Shown here piece after piece: positions 1 to 7,531 of a stretch of 10,697 nt of DNA. Under the pieces are notes generated by a model that saw only the letters and a program-made list of their open reading frames with translations, was not told where the DNA came from and ran no database searches. The stretch is taken from positions 1 through 10,697 of the forward strand of contig DKQD01000021.1 of NCBI GenBank assembly GCA_002474345.1, given 5' to 3'. This DNA comes from Bacteriovoracaceae bacterium UBA7317 (GTDB lineage: Bacteria > Bdellovibrionota > Bacteriovoracia > Bacteriovoracales > Bacteriovoracaceae). A program made the translations under genes and the position numbers. How positions within the stretch are numbered: the first letter of the stretch is position 1; each line of letters starts with the position of its first letter.

Positions 1-9
1 AATAGGGCT

Positions 10-597
10 ATGACAAAAGCTATATCCGAAACGAAAGAAAAAATATTAGAGGTAGCATTAGACCTTAGCTCAAGGTGGGGATTAGTAAATTTAAGTATCG
101 GTGAGTTGGCGAAGGTGGTAGGAATGAGTAAAAGTGGGCTTTTTGGTCACTTTAAATCGAAAGAGTCACTTCAAAAAATGGTCCTAGATCTTGCGTCTTT
201 GAACTTTGTTCAGACGGTAATTAAGCCGGCGACAAAAAAACCAAGGGGAGTGCCAAGACTTGAGGCCATTGTAGAGAATTGGATTACCTGGTCTACTGAT
301 AAGCATCAGGGTGGGTGTCCTATCATAACTGCGATTATTGAGTTTGACGACCGCCCGGGTTCTTTAAGAGACCATTTAAAGTCTTTGCAAAAGGAAATGC
401 TTGAGGGCTTTAAAAAAGCTGTTTCTATTGCTATTGATGAAAAGCAATTTCATAAAAATTTGAGTCCTGACCAGTTTGTCTATGAACTCTATTCTTATAT
501 GATCGGGTTTCATATTTTTGCTCGGCTTATGAACCAGGAAAAAGCAAAATTAAAGTTAAGGAAATCCTTCAGCGATCTTGTTGTTAGAAGCAGCTAG
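10..597 (+). CDS. TetR/AcrR-family transcriptional regulator
   Basis: A 195-aa one-component repressor-type protein. Residues about 8-55 form the TetR DNA-binding domain: the first helix is followed by a helix-turn-helix with LSIGELAKVVGMSKSGLFGHF at about 28-48, matching the family pattern of a recognition helix followed by (L/Y)xxHFxxKExL. The remaining ~140 residues are the helical ligand-binding/dimerisation domain; the stretch GGCPIITAIIEFDDRPG near 101-117 is typical of a recurrent TetR subfamily. The ligand is unknown. The ATG at 10 gives a normal N-terminus and length, but only nine bases lie upstream and the AGGG at 4-7 is too close to be a good ribosome site; the frame is open to the window edge, so an upstream start cannot be excluded. 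Its stop is 11 nt before the hydrolase start, so it probably regulates that gene and itself. It is convergent with, not divergent from, the efflux operon, so control of the pump is not indicated by layout. Confidence 0.93.
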   Translation: MTKAISETKEKILEVALDLSSRWGLVNLSIGELAKVVGMSKSGLFGHFKSKESLQKMVLDLASLNFVQTVIKPATKKPRGVPRLEAIVENWITWSTDKHQGGCPIITAIIEFDDRPGSLRDHLKSLQKEMLEGFKKAVSIAIDEKQFHKNLSPDQFVYELYSYMIGFHIFARLMNQEKAKLKLRKSFSDLVVRSS

Positions 598-608
598 GTT
601 TGAGCTTG

Positions 609-1589
609 ATGGAATGTATAATTAAAATATATGGGTTTTTTATGGAATCAAAGATAGCAGAGGCCAAAGCCAAAATAAAATTCATTAAAAATGACCTTCT
701 AGGCTTGATGCCCAATGAGATCCAAACTTTTGGAAAAAAAGCTGTTGTTAATACGTTAAATCGAACCTGGGATTATTTCCCCACTCAAGTGGAGGAGGTT
801 GCTGAGAAAATTTTTTTTAGGCCAAAGCATTATAGACCTGCTGAGGCTGAAGTTTATTGGCAAAAAAGGGCCCAAACTTTCAAAGTGATTCTTCCTAAGT
901 CTCAAAAAGAAGTGATTGGTATGAAGTGGGGCAAGGGACCTTGTATCTTTTTTACACATGGTTGGGCAGGTCGTGGTACTCAATTCTGTCAATTTATACC
1001 AAGCCTCTTGAAGAAAGGTTTTTCAGTTGTGGCCTTTGATGCTCCTTCTCATGGGCAGTCGCCAGGGTTTATGACCAATGCTTTGGAAATTCTTGAGGCT
1101 GCGGAAAGCGTGGTGAATGTGGTTGGAGAAATTTACGCTTTTGTAGGTCATTCATTTGGTTGTTGTTTTTCTCTTTCATTAGCAAACTCTTTAAAAATAA
1201 AAAAGATTGTACTTTTTGCACCCAACTTTGATGTTGAAGACGATTTTAAGCAGTGGGCAAAGCAAGAAGGAGTCAGAGAGGATTTTTTTGAAGCAACAAT
1301 AAGCGGTTTAGAATCAAAATATAAGAGAAGCTTCAAAGATTTTAACCCTTGTATTATTGGCCCGGAAGTGAAGGGACACGTTTTAATTTTTCACGATGAA
1401 GATGACCGTGCTTCAAAAGTTGAGAATTCCAAAAAGTTAAGCAAAGTGATACCAAAAAGCCTTTTGAAAATTTCACACGGTCTAGGCCATAACAAAGTTT
1501 TAAGGGACAATAAAACAATCCGAGAGGTTTTGGCTTTTTTATCAAATAGTAAAAAGAGTAATAATAGTAAAAAGCAAGAATCAATTTAG
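609..1589 (+). CDS. alpha/beta hydrolase fold protein (serine hydrolase)
   Basis: A probable cytoplasmic serine hydrolase (esterase/lipase-like; substrate unknown), 326 aa from the chosen start. Visible elements are the oxyanion-hole segment THGWAGRG near residues 116-123, the DAPSHGQS strand/turn near 144-151, the nucleophile elbow GHSFG with Ser182, a candidate acid Asp266 in HDEDDR, and the catalytic His294 in GLGHNKVLR. The triad is complete and in the expected order. About 110 residues precede the hydrolase core, a longer lead than in minimal family members. No signal peptide is evident. The start is uncertain: ATG 609 has an AGG at 596-598 ten bases upstream; TTG 600 gives 329 aa; ATG 642 gives 315 aa and a cleaner charged N-terminus. 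The gene follows the TetR gene by 11 nt and is very likely its co-transcribed target. The C-terminus has a short Ser/Asn/Lys repeat. The stop at 1587-1589 overlaps the stop of the convergent RND-like gene. Confidence 0.88.
   Translation: MECIIKIYGFFMESKIAEAKAKIKFIKNDLLGLMPNEIQTFGKKAVVNTLNRTWDYFPTQVEEVAEKIFFRPKHYRPAEAEVYWQKRAQTFKVILPKSQKEVIGMKWGKGPCIFFTHGWAGRGTQFCQFIPSLLKKGFSVVAFDAPSHGQSPGFMTNALEILEAAESVVNVVGEIYAFVGHSFGCCFSLSLANSLKIKKIVLFAPNFDVEDDFKQWAKQEGVREDFFEATISGLESKYKRSFKDFNPCIIGPEVKGHVLIFHDEDDRASKVENSKKLSKVIPKSLLKISHGLGHNKVLRDNKTIREVLAFLSNSKKSNNSKKQESI
1545..1574 (+). repeat. 18-bp-period direct repeat in the hydrolase C-terminal tail
   Basis: The 12-mer AATAGTAAAAAG occurs at 1545-1556 and again at 1563-1574, an 18-bp (six-codon) period. 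It encodes two NSKK units in the polar, basic C-terminal tail after the last hydrolase helix. It is probably a small slippage duplication extending the tail; no functional role is visible. Confidence 0.6.
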
Positions 1590-4249
1590 GCTTTTGCCTT
1601 ATTTTTCCGACTATTTTTTATTTTATAAAAGGTTTTTAAAAGGAAAAGGCTCATTTTATCAATAGATTTCTCGCTACTTATGTAAAAACTGAAAAAAAGA
1701 AAGCGGTAGCTTATAAGGCCTAAAATAAGTGTTAGGGCTCCAATAAAAAGAGATGACTGGGTAAATAGGCTGGATAGTGGAATAAGATCGTTATTAAAAG
1801 AGGATAGAAGGCCTAGAATAATGGGGCCTGAAGAAAAGAGAAATAATGCGGCTAAAATAGCGCGAGCGTAGAAGTTTTTAAGCTTCTTTAGGGCAACTTC
1901 AATATCTAGTCCTCTAACTCTTTCTAAGTCCATAGGCCTAGTGAGAAGCAAAATGACGGCCACTGAAAGCCATTGCGGCAGATTATCAAGCCACATCGTA
2001 TCAAGTGGTATAACATCATTTAGTAAATAAAGTATTCCACTTGATAACCCAGATTGTGCCAAACAAATAGCTGTTATAATCCATCCTCTATAGAACGAAT
2101 TCATATAAAGTGAAAGAAATGTAAAGATGAATATAAATGAAGTTAGGTGGTCTTTGATGAAGTTTTTATGGTGTTTTCTCCAGAACCTAGTGAGGGATGT
2201 TTCTTTAAACGTTTCATCATTTTTTGGGGTCTCTAAAAAGTTAGATTGGTTTTTATTTAAATCCTTAAAGTAAAATTGATTAACTCGATTAATTTGCTCA
2301 TGAAATATAAGTTTTGGGACTGTAACAATAGTTTTCTTTGCAATATGCCCCAGGTGACTTGGCTTTTCTCCAGGGGTCCTGCTGCCAATAAGAAGGTGAG
2401 AAAAATTTCTTTCATCTAATATTAATTGATTAAGTTTTATAGGAATTGATGTTTCAATTTGATCATCTATATAGTTAAAAAAGGAGAGTCTTTTTTCCTG
2501 TTGGATATCCTCCATCGCCAATTTAAAACTAGAAATGTCTAAATTTGGAAGTGACCGAAGTCCATTAGGTGTAACTTCCCATTGATTTACCCATTCTTTT
2601 TCCAAAAACTTTTCAGGAACTAACTTGTAATTTTTTGGTGTGTCTGAAGGCTTGCTTTGATATGTAAGAGCATTTTGGTGACCTCTGTATAGGGAAAGGT
2701 TTGAAATAAAAACCTTCTCTTCACTTTTAAAGTCCTTCATACCTAAAGGCTTTAAAGGCCAAAAATAAATACTAATTGGAATAAAAAGAACAATGAGTGG
2801 AGGAATAAATACATTTCTTGAAAAGAGCCTGGTGGGCTTTTTTTCGGGGCCTTGTTTCGTTGCCCAATTTAAAGGACTGAAAACTGATAAAATAGTTAAA
2901 AAATAGAATATGATTGGAATCGCAATTGAAAAAAAATGATTTAAAATTTTTGAAGAGGGTAGACTGATGGTATTAGAAAGTGTTGGGAGCGAAAATAGAT
3001 AAAATAAAGTAAATAAAATCAAAAAAGTTGGTATAAGTTCTGAAAGAGCAAAAAGTATTGATTGCTGAACGGTTATTTTTAATCCAGTTTTATTTTTGTG
3101 ATAAAAGGAATTCCTAATTTTACTAAGAAGCACCAGCCATAAGAAAGAGCCAAAAATAAGACCTAAAATTAGTGAATAAAAATCAAGTATTGTAATGCCA
3201 TTTTTAAATATAAAGCACCAGAAGAGGTAATGAATAAAAAATCCAAAATTAAAAATAAGAGAACTTCCTGCTGCTTTAATGTCCTTGAAAACAAAATAAA
3301 ATACAAGAAAAGAAATTATTGTAAAAATACTAAAAAAGAGTAAGGGCTTTTTTAGTAATGAGATCCACAGCTTTGTTCTCGATCTTTCAACTTTAACGTA
3401 CGGGAATAACTTTTTTATTTCATTACTAACTTTATTAAGACTAGTGCTTTCATTGTTAAACCATATCTTTATGATTCTAGGTGCGGAAGGGGGGATAAGT
3501 TTAATGCTTGCAATATCAACAAGTTTGATAGGAGTATTGGATTTTGAACCGATAATGGTGGATTTTAATTGAAGAAGAGAGCGGAAGTTTGATTCAACAA
3601 AATAACTTAAGTCATCTTTTGAACCTAAGCGGGAGGCGAAGCCATTTATTTTCAAAGAGTGCCATATCTGATTTATAGAAATGTTGTAGCTTAAAAGCTT
3701 TTTTGGATTAAGTTGTATTTTCCAATTAATGTCTTCATCTAATTCTGGTTCAATTCTTTTTATAGATGCACCTAAATTTTTTATATAATTTTGGAATTTT
3801 GTTAAATCAAAACCAGTATTTGTATTTATTTTAAAATCTGGTGGAGGAAGTGGCTTTAAGTGGGTGACTTTAATCTGTTTGACATCTCCAGGTAGTGTTA
3901 TTTTTAATCGATCAAGTTTCTCCTGAATAAAAAGAAGAATTTTGTTTGGATCATTTAGCCTATCAAATATAAGGTTTATTTCGGATCTTTCATGTCTTGT
4001 TAAGGATTCAATTGAAATTAAGTTAGATAAGCCGTTGAAAGTTTTTTCGGCGGTAGTCGTTACTTTTCTTTCGATTTCAGAGCTTATCTTACTGGGAACA
4101 TAAAACTCTATTTTAAATCTTATAAAACTATCTTCAGGAAAAAAACTAAGACCCTTTGAAAAGTTTAAAAAAACAGCAACTATGGGCACAAAAAGAAAAA
4201 CTAAAACAATCCTTCTATATTCTGCAACTTTTTGAAGAAACTTTAACAT
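1586..4249 (-). CDS. degenerate RND-like membrane protein without the proton-relay aspartate
   Basis: An 887-aa protein with recognisable RND architecture: TM1 at about 13-30, a first periplasmic region about 35-295, a membrane block about 301-465 (TM2-TM6), TM7 about 479-498, a second periplasmic region about 505-700, and a closing block about 702-860. N-terminal features (hydrophobic helix followed by FFPEDSF, then a porter-like domain) recall AcrB/CusA proteins. It has lost the hallmarks: aligning SLILGLIFGSF (360-370) with SLAVGMITDAS of the neighbouring pump puts Gly367 where the essential TM4 Asp lies, and the VVNN element of TM10 is replaced by ILLLTRP. A remnant of the TM11 motif (ARAILAALF, 795-803) remains. 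The second periplasmic region is about 90 residues shorter than in the neighbour. The ATG directly abuts the TAG of the PII-like gene (TAGATG), with GAGG 11 nt upstream, so translation is probably coupled. The frame is open along its full length, which argues against a decaying pseudogene. Likely a non-transporting RND partner subunit; this role is inferred. Confidence 0.85.
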   Translation of the reverse strand: MLKFLQKVAEYRRIVLVFLFVPIVAVFLNFSKGLSFFPEDSFIRFKIEFYVPSKISSEIERKVTTTAEKTFNGLSNLISIESLTRHERSEINLIFDRLNDPNKILLFIQEKLDRLKITLPGDVKQIKVTHLKPLPPPDFKINTNTGFDLTKFQNYIKNLGASIKRIEPELDEDINWKIQLNPKKLLSYNISINQIWHSLKINGFASRLGSKDDLSYFVESNFRSLLQLKSTIIGSKSNTPIKLVDIASIKLIPPSAPRIIKIWFNNESTSLNKVSNEIKKLFPYVKVERSRTKLWISLLKKPLLFFSIFTIISFLVFYFVFKDIKAAGSSLIFNFGFFIHYLFWCFIFKNGITILDFYSLILGLIFGSFLWLVLLSKIRNSFYHKNKTGLKITVQQSILFALSELIPTFLILFTLFYLFSLPTLSNTISLPSSKILNHFFSIAIPIIFYFLTILSVFSPLNWATKQGPEKKPTRLFSRNVFIPPLIVLFIPISIYFWPLKPLGMKDFKSEEKVFISNLSLYRGHQNALTYQSKPSDTPKNYKLVPEKFLEKEWVNQWEVTPNGLRSLPNLDISSFKLAMEDIQQEKRLSFFNYIDDQIETSIPIKLNQLILDERNFSHLLIGSRTPGEKPSHLGHIAKKTIVTVPKLIFHEQINRVNQFYFKDLNKNQSNFLETPKNDETFKETSLTRFWRKHHKNFIKDHLTSFIFIFTFLSLYMNSFYRGWIITAICLAQSGLSSGILYLLNDVIPLDTMWLDNLPQWLSVAVILLLTRPMDLERVRGLDIEVALKKLKNFYARAILAALFLFSSGPIILGLLSSFNNDLIPLSSLFTQSSLFIGALTLILGLISYRFLFFSFYISSEKSIDKMSLFLLKTFYKIKNSRKNKAKA
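1588..1606 (+). terminator. possible weak terminator hairpin for the TetR-hydrolase unit
   Basis: AGGC (1588-1591), loop TTTT, GCCT (1596-1599), then TATTTTT on the + strand. The stem is only 4 bp, so this is weak. It begins within the hydrolase stop codon and lies inside the last codons of the convergent RND-like gene. It is T-rich only in the + direction, so it would serve the + strand unit and not the efflux operon. Confidence 0.3.
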
Positions 4250-4540
4250 CTAGATAACTACCTCACTCAAAGGCCAATTGAAAAAGAGAAGAGGTCTTCC
4301 TGGGTGCTTTATTTTAAAATCACCAATAACTTTTTTTAACTTTTTAAGACTAATATCATCTAAAAGAATCATAATAATTTCATTGGTTCCTGGCCAAGCA
4401 GCAGAACCTTCTTTTTTACCGGCCTTAGAGGATCCATGAAGTCCTGTAAAGTGTGTATAGTTCTGGATGTTGGACACCCTTATCATTAAGAGTGCCTCTT
4501 CGACGAGTTCGGAGTCAAATAGCAGCATGACGGCTTTCAT
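4250..4540 (-). CDS. PII-like, RND-transporter-associated small protein (PG0541-type / PII-NG-like)
   Basis: A 96-aa cytoplasmic protein with the PII (GlnB/CutA-like) pattern: beta1 about 2-8, helix 10-22, beta2 25-32, a T-loop about 33-51 containing HGSSKAGKKEGSAAWPGTNE (35-54), beta3 54-60, helix 63-77, beta4 83-88. The Trp-Pro-Gly at 49-51 leading into the third strand resembles PII-like proteins encoded beside CusA/CzcA-type or PG0540-type RND pumps. No classical B-loop or uridylylated Tyr is seen, so it is not a GlnB/GlnK nitrogen regulator. PII-family trimers bind small ligands or nucleotides and act on membrane transporters, so control of the adjacent trimeric pump is the natural hypothesis; the ligand is unknown. 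The ATG has an AAGGGA ribosome site 8 nt upstream. The gene starts 2 bp after the RND stop and ends immediately before the RND-like ATG, placing it exactly between the two pump-like proteins. Recognition is by motif and context, not by search. Confidence 0.8.
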   Translation of the reverse strand: MKAVMLLFDSELVEEALLMIRVSNIQNYTHFTGLHGSSKAGKKEGSAAWPGTNEIIMILLDDISLKKLKKVIGDFKIKHPGRPLLFFNWPLSEVVI

Positions 4541-4542
4541 AT

Positions 4543-7500
4543 TTATCGTCCCTTACTAATGTTCTTCGGTAAACCTAAATATTCTATAAAAATAGGCGTG
4601 ACAACGATGGAAAGAAATGTTCCTGTTATCATCCCAAAAACATTTACAATGGCCATACCTCTATATAATTCTGAGCCTTCTCCACCAATAATTAAAGTAG
4701 GCAACATTCCCAAGATTGTTGAAAATGAGGTCATTAAAATAGGTCTTGTTCTACTCGATACTGCCCAATCGATGGCATCGACCTTACTGCCTCCAGAAAA
4801 AAGCTTTTGGTTGGTTGCCTCGACTAAAAAGATCCCATTATTGACGACTATTCCAATAAGAAGAATGAATCCAACTAAAACGCTTGCATTTACTGTTTCA
4901 CCCATTACAATGAGTCCACCAATAGCACCACCAAGAGTAAGTGGGATTGTACCCATAATGACGGAAGCTTGCCTGATAGAATTAAATTGTATTACCAGTA
5001 TTATAAAAACAATAAATGCCGAAATTGTAAGGGCCGTTATGAGTCCTCCAAAGCTTTCATTCATTGTTTCAAGAGTTCCCATACCAATAATTTTCTTCTC
5101 TTTTATGCCTAATCCTTGCCTAATTGAATTCATGCTACTATCGGCTAATCCAATTGTTGATCCTTTGAGTTTAAAAAATAGTGGAAAGAAGTCATCCCCG
5201 TTCTTTCTTTTTAATATGGTGTCATACTTCTCAACTTTATGGTTATAGAGATCTCCTATAACGTTTCGTTCGCCTTTAGAGTTGATAATTGGTAAGTCTA
5301 ATAAAGAATTTTCAAAGGATATCTTCATAATTGATGGGTTTTTAAATTCAAAGTCGGCTATTGATGATAAGTCAATTTCCTGTAAGGGAATAAAAAATTG
5401 GCTGAGACCATGATATGTTGATATGCCCATTCTGTAGGTTGTTAAATGATCAGGGCTTAGGTGAAAGTTATAACTTTTGGTAAACTCAGGCCCTAAGCAA
5501 GTACTGACGGTTTTACTATTGCAAAAACTTTGGATGAGTTTAGAAATCTTATCATCTGGTAAGTTTTGGCTTATAAAGTAGAGACCATCATATCCATAGG
5601 CTTCTCCGGATGGAGCTGGTCCGACTGGCAATATATTTATTTTCTCAAAAATTAAGTTTTTTCCTTTAAATTTATCTTTAATTTGTTCAATAGATTTGGA
5701 GGTTTTTAGTGAAAAGAGTATATCTACTGTGTTTTTGCTAAACGATGAAACCGACCAAACGACTTCTTTCCAGTCTTTTAATGTACTGGCCATCAAATCT
5801 CTTTTTTCAATTCCTTCCACGCTTTGTCGAGATGAATTAATTGGATATTTTAATGAATAAACTCGGGATGATACCTGCGGTAGAAACTCCATATCTGGTA
5901 AAAAAACAACAGAACCTAAACTAAGGAAGATAACTATACCAGGAATAACAAGGCGAAAGAATACTTTTTTTCGGCAAAAGCTTTGAGTGGTTTTTGCCAG
6001 ATTGATCATACTTTTTACCAGAGTGTCCGATTTTTTAAAAAGGTAAAAGATTAAAGAAGGAGCCTTGGTGTTTTTTCCTAACATTTTGAAACAAAGCCAT
6101 GGTACCAGACTAAAAACGGCGATAAGGCAGAAAATCTGGGTGGAAACAACAGTAAGACTAAGGTCTGAAAAAAGTTTGCTAGAGACATTTTTTTGAAAGG
6201 CTATTGGTAACAAAACTCCTGCTGTTGTTAGAGTAGAAGCCAAAACCCCTAGACTGACATCCTTAACCCCTTTCAAGCACGCCATAAACAGAGGCTCTTT
6301 TCTATTTATTCTTTGAGTTATAGACTCTAAAACAACTGTGGAGGCATCAGTTATCATTCCAACAGCTAAAGAAAAGCCATTCAGGCTAAAAAGGTTTATT
6401 GAAATGCTTAATTGATCCATTGTAAAAAATGTACCGAGAAGTGCCGTCGGGAAAACTACAGAAGCAACCAATACCCCAATTGTGGAGCCTAGAAATATCA
6501 TAAGAATTAAAGAATTTAAAACAACTCCGATGAAGAAGTTTGTAAATACTCCATTTTGACTTTCCTTAATTTTAATTGCTTCGTTATATATTTCTTCAGT
6601 TTGGATAGATGGATTTTTATAATTTTCAATTATCTTTTTAGACTTATTTATAATTGAAATTGTATCGGCACCTGCCGATTTTATAATTTCTAAAACAACG
6701 GCGGGTTTTTCCCTTCCATAAATAACTTGGGGCTTTCCTGGTGGTTTGGTGATGTCTCCTATCCACTTCAAATATATGTGATCATTTTTATAGTTTAATA
6801 TGGGGAGGAGTTTCATGTCTTCTGGTTTTTTTATAGGCAAAGAAAGAGTGTGGTTGAGGGGAAATCCTTTATAAAACTTTCTAAGTTTCCATGTATTATA
6901 AGCCTCGTCAATAATGTTTTGAGAGCTAACTTGGTATTGAGAAAGCTTTTTATTTTTTATATTTACATAGGTTTTTCCAAGGTACTGTCCTGCGATCAAG
7001 ACCTCTGAGATGCCAGGTATTCTTTCAACTTTACTTTTTATCTTTAGGGCATGTGAAGAGAGTGATTCTATATTAAGACCATAAAAGACGACTCTATGAA
7101 TTGGGTTATTACTGGGTTTATACAAAACAAAGATAGGGTCCAGTACACCGTCAGGAAGAGATAAGTTTTCAACAGTTTGTCTTGCTTTTCTTAGGCACTC
7201 TTCTGGTAGGAAGTCCCACTTATAAAAAAGCTTAAAAACAGCTTTCCCTTCTTCGATGTCCGCTTCAATTGATTTCAGCTCTCCAGTTCGAAGAAGAGCT
7301 TTTTCAAGAGGATAAACAATATTATATTTTATATTTTCTTCACTCATGGTGGGAGCGGGAATCACTACAGCAACTGCAGGAACTTCAACTAATGGAATAA
7401 ATTCGTTAGAGAGCTTAGGTATTGTAAAATAGCCTATTAAAAGAATGAGGAGGTTTAAACAAATAGTAAAAACCCCTTTTTTAATAAATGCTTGAACCAT
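4543..7500 (-). CDS. RND-family efflux pump inner-membrane subunit (AcrB/CusA-like)
   Basis: A 985-aa proton-driven pump expected to work as a trimer with the adaptor and outer-membrane factor encoded upstream. TM1 is about 9-28, the first porter region 31-318, TM2-TM6 about 320-475, TM7 516-534 followed by FLPDMEFLPQ, the second porter region 535-818, and TM8-TM12 about 819-975. The TM4 signature GMITDASTVVLES (381-393) has one Asp (Asp385) followed by Ala, like the heavy-metal branch (CusA VDAA), rather than the Asp-Asp of AcrB. TM10 has GIVVNNGIFLVE (883-894), with Asn where AcrB has Lys940; this is common outside the AcrB branch. The TM11 motif RTRPILMTS (917-925) is intact. It is slightly shorter than typical 1020-1050-aa pumps. 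The metal-binding Met triad of CusA cannot be confirmed by eye, so substrate (metal, drug or lipid) is open. The ATG at 7500 lies 31 nt after the adaptor stop and has no clear Shine-Dalgarno; no better start is seen. Confidence 0.95.
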   Translation of the reverse strand: MVQAFIKKGVFTICLNLLILLIGYFTIPKLSNEFIPLVEVPAVAVVIPAPTMSEENIKYNIVYPLEKALLRTGELKSIEADIEEGKAVFKLFYKWDFLPEECLRKARQTVENLSLPDGVLDPIFVLYKPSNNPIHRVVFYGLNIESLSSHALKIKSKVERIPGISEVLIAGQYLGKTYVNIKNKKLSQYQVSSQNIIDEAYNTWKLRKFYKGFPLNHTLSLPIKKPEDMKLLPILNYKNDHIYLKWIGDITKPPGKPQVIYGREKPAVVLEIIKSAGADTISIINKSKKIIENYKNPSIQTEEIYNEAIKIKESQNGVFTNFFIGVVLNSLILMIFLGSTIGVLVASVVFPTALLGTFFTMDQLSISINLFSLNGFSLAVGMITDASTVVLESITQRINRKEPLFMACLKGVKDVSLGVLASTLTTAGVLLPIAFQKNVSSKLFSDLSLTVVSTQIFCLIAVFSLVPWLCFKMLGKNTKAPSLIFYLFKKSDTLVKSMINLAKTTQSFCRKKVFFRLVIPGIVIFLSLGSVVFLPDMEFLPQVSSRVYSLKYPINSSRQSVEGIEKRDLMASTLKDWKEVVWSVSSFSKNTVDILFSLKTSKSIEQIKDKFKGKNLIFEKINILPVGPAPSGEAYGYDGLYFISQNLPDDKISKLIQSFCNSKTVSTCLGPEFTKSYNFHLSPDHLTTYRMGISTYHGLSQFFIPLQEIDLSSIADFEFKNPSIMKISFENSLLDLPIINSKGERNVIGDLYNHKVEKYDTILKRKNGDDFFPLFFKLKGSTIGLADSSMNSIRQGLGIKEKKIIGMGTLETMNESFGGLITALTISAFIVFIILVIQFNSIRQASVIMGTIPLTLGGAIGGLIVMGETVNASVLVGFILLIGIVVNNGIFLVEATNQKLFSGGSKVDAIDWAVSSRTRPILMTSFSTILGMLPTLIIGGEGSELYRGMAIVNVFGMITGTFLSIVVTPIFIEYLGLPKNISKGR

Positions 7501-7531
7501 AGTCTTAAGTTCTTTTAAAATAGATTATTAT

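Noticed and set aside
10..597. TetR protein as the dedicated repressor of the efflux operon
   Set aside because: Pump repressors are usually divergent from or within the pump operon; here the gene is convergent, 8 kb from the operon promoter, and forms its own unit with the hydrolase.
756..1584. Three short minus-strand open frames (756-992, 1148-1336, 1354-1584) antisense to the hydrolase gene
   Set aside because: Each lies inside the hydrolase gene, which has intact catalytic motifs in its own frame; the products show no recognisable domain.
1586..4249. The RND-like gene as a pseudogene
   Set aside because: No stop or frameshift over 887 codons, translationally coupled start, preserved membrane topology; motif loss is concentrated in the relay and porter regions, which looks like specialisation.
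4559..5248. 229-codon open frame on the + strand opposite the RND pump gene
   Set aside because: It lies wholly antisense to the well-supported pump gene, has no family resemblance and its composition mirrors the opposite coding strand.
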